Shown here: positions 59,855 to 64,000 of the stretch, piece by piece | Layout of the letters: every line of letters begins with the position of its first letter | Position numbering within the stretch: the stretch's first letter is position 1 | Origin: VMDJ01 sp038144195 | Lineage (GTDB): Bacteria; Pseudomonadota; Gammaproteobacteria; Chromatiales; Chromatiaceae | DNA: 64,000 bases | Direction: 5' to 3' | Assembly (NCBI GenBank): GCA_038144195.1 | Contig: JAYQNH010000002.1 | Location: 1,364,001-1,428,000 of the forward strand | The notes under the pieces: generated by a model | Told to the model about the DNA's origin: nothing | The model's database searches: none | Seen by the model: only the letters and a program-made list of their open reading frames with translations | Program-made: the position numbers and the translations under genes

Positions 59855-60151
59855 TTAAGCTGAAGGTAGCGCTACTTTTGGCTTCTTAGTGTTGCGACGG
59901 AAAAGAATCGCTATCTGCCCAATGTGTTGAATCAGCTCGGCGCCAGTGCTTTCCGTGATCTTAGCAATAGTGTCTAAGCGCTCTTCTTTCTCGGCAGCAA
60001 TTTTGACTTTGATCAGCTCGTGAGTGTCTAACGCGAGTGTAATTTCATCCATCACACTATCTCTCAGGCCGTGCTGACCTACCCAAACCACTGGTTTGAG
60101 GTGATGAGCTAGGCTGCGTAGATGGCGGGTTTGGGCGTTAGACAGTGGCAT
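59855..60151 (-). CDS. yhbY: Ribosome assembly RNA-binding protein YhbY
   Basis: A 98-residue CRS1-YhbY (CRM) domain protein: LSNAQTRHLRSLAHHLKPVV, WVGQHGLRDSVMDEI, LIKVKI and the C-terminal IGQIAILFRRN. It associates with large-subunit precursors in relatives. ATG 60151 is preferred to an upstream frame reaching 60262. It is divergent from rlmE, as in the conserved gammaproteobacterial cluster. Confidence 0.92.
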   Translation of the reverse strand: MPLSNAQTRHLRSLAHHLKPVVWVGQHGLRDSVMDEITLALDTHELIKVKIAAEKEERLDTIAKITESTGAELIQHIGQIAILFRRNTKKPKVALPSA

Positions 60152-60260
60152 TGATTCGGCCTTGGTGTAAAAAGGCGCGTAATATAACGATTTGTAGGCA
60201 TCGTTGATAGCAAAATTGCAATTAACGCTGTGATTTTTAAATAAAAAATGATTTTTCAGC

Positions 60261-60881
60261 ATGGCTAGATCAAAAAGTAGTCACCAGTGGATGCAGCGTC
60301 ATGTGAATGACGAGTACGTGAAGCGTTCCCAAAAGGACGGTTATCGGTCTCGTGCGGCTTATAAGCTGCTGGAGTTGCAAGAGCGCGACAAAATGATCAA
60401 GCCAGGTCAGGTTATTGTGGATTTAGGCGCTGCACCGGGCGGTTGGCTCCAGGTGGCGAAAAATATAGTCGGCGAAAAAGGCGTCGTGATCGGTCTTGAT
60501 TTGCTTGAAATCACGCCGATTCATGATGTTCCCTTCATTCAGGGTGATTTCCGTGAGGAAGAGGTGCTCAACCAGCTATTAGATGTGCTTGATGGCCGGC
60601 AGGTAGACCTTGTTATTTCGGATATGGCCCCCAATGTAAGTGGTATGACTGCTGTAGATCAGCCTCGGGCTATGTATCTGTGCGAACTCGCTCTCGATTT
60701 TTGTCGACAGGTGCTTCGTCCGGGTGGTGGATATGTCACCAAGGTTTTCCAGGGGGAGGGCTTTGACGAGTATTTTCGTGATGTAAAACAAAGCTTTGGC
60801 AAGCTTGTGACACGAAAGCCTAAGGCATCTCGCCCTAAAAGCCGTGAGGTTTATTTGGTAGCAGGGAACTTCAAAGCGTAG
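60261..60881 (+). CDS. rlmE: 23S rRNA (uridine2552-2'-O)-methyltransferase RlmE (FtsJ/RrmJ)
   Basis: A 206-residue Rossmann-fold methyltransferase acting on the A-loop of 23S rRNA. The SAM-binding motif is VDLGAAPGGWLQVA. The catalytic tetrad is visible as K35 (SRAAYKLLE), D121 (ISDMAPN), K161 (YVTKVFQG) and E196 (SREVYLVA). It is cotranscribed with ftsH, 60 bases downstream. Confidence 0.97.
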   Translation: MARSKSSHQWMQRHVNDEYVKRSQKDGYRSRAAYKLLELQERDKMIKPGQVIVDLGAAPGGWLQVAKNIVGEKGVVIGLDLLEITPIHDVPFIQGDFREEEVLNQLLDVLDGRQVDLVISDMAPNVSGMTAVDQPRAMYLCELALDFCRQVLRPGGGYVTKVFQGEGFDEYFRDVKQSFGKLVTRKPKASRPKSREVYLVAGNFKA

Positions 60882-60941
60882 TAGCTTACGATTATTAGAA
60901 GGTAAAGCCGCCCAGTGGTAGAGGTGGCAGAGGAAAAGCTT

Positions 60942-62879
60942 GTGAATGACATGACAAAAAATATCGTACTTTGGGTGATCATCGCGGTCGTTCTGATGAC
61001 GGTATTCAACAGCTTCAATTCACCTCGTTCGAACATGCCTGAGTTGTCATATTCGAAGTTTGTTGAGGAAGTTAAGTCAAACAACGTTAAGGATGTGACG
61101 CTGACCGAAATGGGTCGCTCGACCATCATTACCGGTTCGACTTATTCTGGTGCACGTTTTGAAACGACAGCGCCGCACGATATTTGGTTGGTCAGTGACC
61201 TGCTGAAAAACAATGTCGAGTTCAAAGTTAAAAAGCCAGAAGAGCCATCGGTTCTGTGGCAGATCCTGATTAACTGGTTCCCACTCTTTGTATTGATTGC
61301 ACTCTGGATTTTCTTTATGCGCCAGATGCAAGGTGGTGGCGGCGGTCGCGGCGCTATGTCTTTTGGTAAAAGTAAGGCGCGCATGCTGACCGAAGATCAA
61401 GTGAAGGTTAACTTTGCTGACGTTGCTGGCTGTGAAGAAGCCAAAGAAGAAGTTAAAGAGCTTGTCGACTTTTTAAAGGACCCAAGCAAGTTCCAAAAAC
61501 TTGGCGGCAAGATTCCAAAAGGTGTCTTGATGGTTGGCCCTCCTGGTACAGGTAAAACCCTTCTGGCGCGTGCGATTGCCGGCGAAGCGAAGGTGCCTTT
61601 CTTTACCATTTCAGGTTCTGATTTTGTTGAAATGTTTGTGGGTGTCGGTGCATCTCGTGTTCGCGATATGTTCGAACAAGCTAAAAAGCATGCTCCATGC
61701 ATTATCTTCATTGACGAGATCGATGCGGTCGGTCGCCATCGTGGCGCAGGTCTAGGTGGTGGTCACGATGAGCGTGAGCAGACCTTGAACCAATTGCTGG
61801 TTGAGATGGATGGTTTCGAAGGTAACGAAGGCGTCATCGTGATTGCGGCAACTAACCGCCCAGACGTACTTGACCCTGCATTGTTGCGCCCTGGTCGTTT
61901 TGACCGTCAGGTGGTTGTTGGCTTGCCAGACATCTTGGGTCGCGAACAAATCCTGAAAGTGCATTTGCGTAAAGTACCAATGGCTGATGGTGTTAATGCC
62001 TCGGTTATTGCGCGTGGCACGCCAGGTTTCTCTGGTGCTGATCTTGCTAACTTGGTTAACGAGGCGGCGTTGTTCGCTGCTCGTGCAGACAAGCGCTTAG
62101 TCGACATGGATGATATGGAGAAAGCTAAAGACAAAATCATGATGGGTGCTGAGCGCCGATCAATGGCAATGAAAGAAGACGAAAAGCGTTTAACGGCTTA
62201 TCACGAAGCAGGTCACGCGATCGTTGGTCTGAAAGTGCCATCACATGATCCGGTTTACAAAGTGTCGATCATTCCTCGTGGCCGTGCATTAGGTGTGACC
62301 ATGTTCTTGCCAGAAGAAGATCGTTACAGCCATAGCAAAGAGCATCTTGAGAGTCAGATCTCTAGTTTGTTCGGTGGACGTATTGCTGAGGCGATTATCT
62401 TCGGCGATAACTCGGTAACGACAGGTGCATCTAACGACATCATGCGTGCGACAGACATTGCACGAAACATGGTAACTAAATGGGGTCTTTCAGATCGCAT
62501 GGGTCCATTGGCGTATGGTGAAGATGAAGGCGAAGTTTTCTTAGGTCGTTCTGTTACACAGCACAAAGCGATGTCGGATGACACAGCGCATGCGATAGAT
62601 GAAGAGATCCGTTCATTGATTGATAACAATTACGATCGTGCGGAAGCTATCTTGAAAGATAATATGGATAAGCTGCATGCAATGGCAGATGCCTTGATGA
62701 AGTTTGAGACCATTGATAGCGAGCAGATTGCCGACATTATGGAAGGTCGTGATCCTCGTCCACCAGCAGGTTGGGGTGATGATTCAGGTGATACCCCTGG
62801 CGGTAATGCGCCATCAGCTGAAGTGAAAGAGGATGACAAAGCAGAAAAGCCAATTGGTGGTCCTGCGGGTCAGCATTAA
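60942..62879 (+). CDS. ftsH: ATP-dependent zinc metalloprotease FtsH
   Basis: A membrane-anchored AAA+ protease of about 645 residues that degrades short-lived and damaged proteins. It has two N-terminal membrane helices (IVLWVIIAVVLMTVF; WFPLFVLIALWIFFM) around a periplasmic domain, Walker A GPPGTGKTLLARA, Walker B IIFIDEIDAVG, the second region of homology ending RPGRFDRQV, the zinc site HEAGH, and a Gly/Pro-rich tail. GTG 60942 was chosen because AGAGGA precedes it by seven bases; GTG 60915 is a longer alternative. Confidence 0.97.
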   Translation: MNDMTKNIVLWVIIAVVLMTVFNSFNSPRSNMPELSYSKFVEEVKSNNVKDVTLTEMGRSTIITGSTYSGARFETTAPHDIWLVSDLLKNNVEFKVKKPEEPSVLWQILINWFPLFVLIALWIFFMRQMQGGGGGRGAMSFGKSKARMLTEDQVKVNFADVAGCEEAKEEVKELVDFLKDPSKFQKLGGKIPKGVLMVGPPGTGKTLLARAIAGEAKVPFFTISGSDFVEMFVGVGASRVRDMFEQAKKHAPCIIFIDEIDAVGRHRGAGLGGGHDEREQTLNQLLVEMDGFEGNEGVIVIAATNRPDVLDPALLRPGRFDRQVVVGLPDILGREQILKVHLRKVPMADGVNASVIARGTPGFSGADLANLVNEAALFAARADKRLVDMDDMEKAKDKIMMGAERRSMAMKEDEKRLTAYHEAGHAIVGLKVPSHDPVYKVSIIPRGRALGVTMFLPEEDRYSHSKEHLESQISSLFGGRIAEAIIFGDNSVTTGASNDIMRATDIARNMVTKWGLSDRMGPLAYGEDEGEVFLGRSVTQHKAMSDDTAHAIDEEIRSLIDNNYDRAEAILKDNMDKLHAMADALMKFETIDSEQIADIMEGRDPRPPAGWGDDSGDTPGGNAPSAEVKEDDKAEKPIGGPAGQH

Positions 62880-62902
62880 TCATTCGCTTGATGTAACGTA
62901 AG

Positions 62903-62929
62903 AACCGGGAGCTTGCTCCCGGTTTTTTT
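62903..62929 (+). terminator. Rho-independent terminator after ftsH
   Basis: AACCGGGA and TCCCGGTT pair around GCTTGC, followed by a T run. It lies 23 bases past the ftsH stop and just before folP, so folP-glmM may depend on readthrough or on their own promoter. Confidence 0.85.
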
Positions 62930-62942
62930 ATGGACAGGTTAA

Positions 62943-63752
62943 ATGGCAACGATTGATCTTTCTCAAGCGCAGGTGATGGGCATCTTGAATGTCACGCCTG
63001 ACTCTTTCTCGGATGGCGGTCGATTCACGGTACTTGATGATGCACTGCGTCAAGTGGACATGATGCAGAGAGAAGGCGCGACACTGGTTGATGTTGGTGG
63101 CGAATCTACTCGCCCGGGTGCTCAAGCAGTCTCTGAGCAAGATGAACTCGATAGAGTAATTCCTGTGGTCGCTGCGATTCGCGAGCGATTTAAGATTGGC
63201 ATTTCTGTGGATACGAGTAAGACGGAAGTGATGCGTCAGGCAGTGGCTGCTGGGGCGTCGATGATCAATGACGTGAATGCCTTACGCGCTGAGGGTGCAA
63301 TGCCGCTCATGGCTGAAATGAATGTGCCAGTGTGTTTGATGCACATGCAGGGTGAGCCAAGAACCATGCAAGCCGATCCTCAGTATTCTGATGTTGTGGC
63401 CGATGTTGAGCGCTTTCTGCTCAATCAAGCGCAGATATTGCTTGATGCTGGGGTCGCAAAATCACAGATTTGTATTGACCCAGGTTTTGGCTTTGGAAAG
63501 ACGCTTGAGCACAATCTGGCATTGTTTAATGCCATTCCGCGCCTGGCGGCACATGGCTTTGCAGTGCTTGTCGGTGTATCGCGCAAATCGATGTTAGGTC
63601 AGATTACAGGTCGCGAGACATCAGAGAGAATGCCAGGTAGTGTTGCTGCTGCGTTGCTTGCCTGGGAAAAAGGCGCGAAAATACTCAGAGTTCATGACGT
63701 AGCCGAAACAATCGATGCGTTGAAACTATGGAAGGCAATTAATAACCGATAA
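62943..63752 (+). CDS. folP: Dihydropteroate synthase
   Basis: This folate-pathway enzyme joins p-aminobenzoate to the pterin pyrophosphate and is the sulfonamide target. The 269-residue TIM-barrel protein has NVTPDSFSDGG, VDVGGESTRPGA, INDVNAL, DPGFGFGKTLEHN and GVSRKSMLG. The frame is intact. ATG 62943 lies shortly after the ftsH terminator, and glmM follows by 13 bases. Confidence 0.97.
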   Translation: MATIDLSQAQVMGILNVTPDSFSDGGRFTVLDDALRQVDMMQREGATLVDVGGESTRPGAQAVSEQDELDRVIPVVAAIRERFKIGISVDTSKTEVMRQAVAAGASMINDVNALRAEGAMPLMAEMNVPVCLMHMQGEPRTMQADPQYSDVVADVERFLLNQAQILLDAGVAKSQICIDPGFGFGKTLEHNLALFNAIPRLAAHGFAVLVGVSRKSMLGQITGRETSERMPGSVAAALLAWEKGAKILRVHDVAETIDALKLWKAINNR

Positions 63753-63765
63753 CAAGGATGCAAAG

Positions 63766-64000
63766 ATGAGTCGCAAATATTTTGGAACAGATGGTGTACG
63801 TGGTCGTGTTGGTGATGCGGTCATTAATCCTGAGTTTGTCTTAAAGCTCGGTTGGGCTGCGGGCAAAGTGCTTGGTGGTAAGTCCGGCGGTAAAGTGCTG
63901 ATCGGTAAAGACACCCGTATCTCCGGTTATATGTTTGAGTCAGCGCTTGAAGCAGGACTATCTGCTGCAGGCCTAGATGTGCGTCTTCTTGGTCCTATGC
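63766..64000 (+). CDS. glmM: Phosphoglucosamine mutase, 3' end cut off
   Basis: The first 78 residues of GlmM, which interconverts glucosamine-6-P and glucosamine-1-P for cell-wall precursors. The start MSRKYFGTDGVRGRVGD is diagnostic, followed by VLIGKDTRISGYMFESALEAG. The active-site phosphoserine lies beyond the window edge. AAGGA precedes the ATG. Confidence 0.96.
   Translation, partial: MSRKYFGTDGVRGRVGDAVINPEFVLKLGWAAGKVLGGKSGGKVLIGKDTRISGYMFESALEAGLSAAGLDVRLLGPM

Noticed and set aside
1..64000. CRISPR arrays, insertion sequences, prophage or toxin-antitoxin systems
   Set aside because: I found no direct-repeat arrays, transposase motifs, integrases, or paired toxin-antitoxin genes in the window.

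Overview
The window reads as the chromosome of a sulfur-oxidising gammaproteobacterium. It carries a Tat-exported thiosulfohydrolase gene (soxB). Two gene orders typical of Gammaproteobacteria also appear: rpsF-rpsR-DUF2232-rplI-dnaB-alr-radA, and carA-carB-greA-yhbY-rlmE-ftsH-folP-glmM. There is no rRNA operon, prophage, insertion sequence or CRISPR array. Only one tRNA gene (Leu, CAG) is present.

Layout. 1-6.5 kb: end of an RND efflux adaptor gene, its inner-membrane pump, two low-complexity secreted proteins sharing W-R-P motifs, and a small membrane coiled-coil protein interrupted by TAG. 6.5-15.2 kb: small heat-shock protein with a sigma-32 promoter, pdxH, an AddAB-like helicase/nuclease pair on the minus strand, and a HupE/UreJ-type membrane protein. 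15.3-20 kb: soxB, a thioredoxin-TPR protein and a DEAD-box protein with rewritten catalytic motifs. 20-28.6 kb: thrC, a Kef-type antiporter facing an SLC13-type permease, an AT-rich non-coding stretch with two candidate small RNAs, an EAL phosphodiesterase, ornithine decarboxylase and tRNA-Leu. 28.6-43.8 kb: rnr-rlmB, the ribosomal protein/dnaB/alr/radA block, a CorC-type protein, an Mth938-like protein, an alaC-like aminotransferase, hom, a COG4255-type protein and queF. 44-54.8 kb: smc-zipA-ligA, a small cysteine-rich secreted protein, a second Kef-like antiporter, trmO, DUF1244, a second thioredoxin-TPR protein and trxC. 55-64 kb: the carA to glmM block.

Sequence quality matters to every reader of this window. 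About twenty genes are split by single-base indels, often in homopolymers. They include indispensable ones (dnaB, alr, smc, ligA, carB). In each case the protein continues cleanly in a neighbouring frame. The simplest reading is consensus error in a draft assembly, so I annotate these as whole genes and note where the frame changes. Two other genes are interrupted by in-frame TAG codons instead.

Most of the window is housekeeping. The observations most worth a second look are the frame-intact DEAD-box protein with degenerate motifs I, III, QxxR and VI; the two candidate small RNAs beginning with the same 14-nt anti-Shine-Dalgarno-like sequence; the tandem W-R-P repeat secreted proteins; and the RND pump with a calcium-loop-like insertion and an unusual C-terminal extension.
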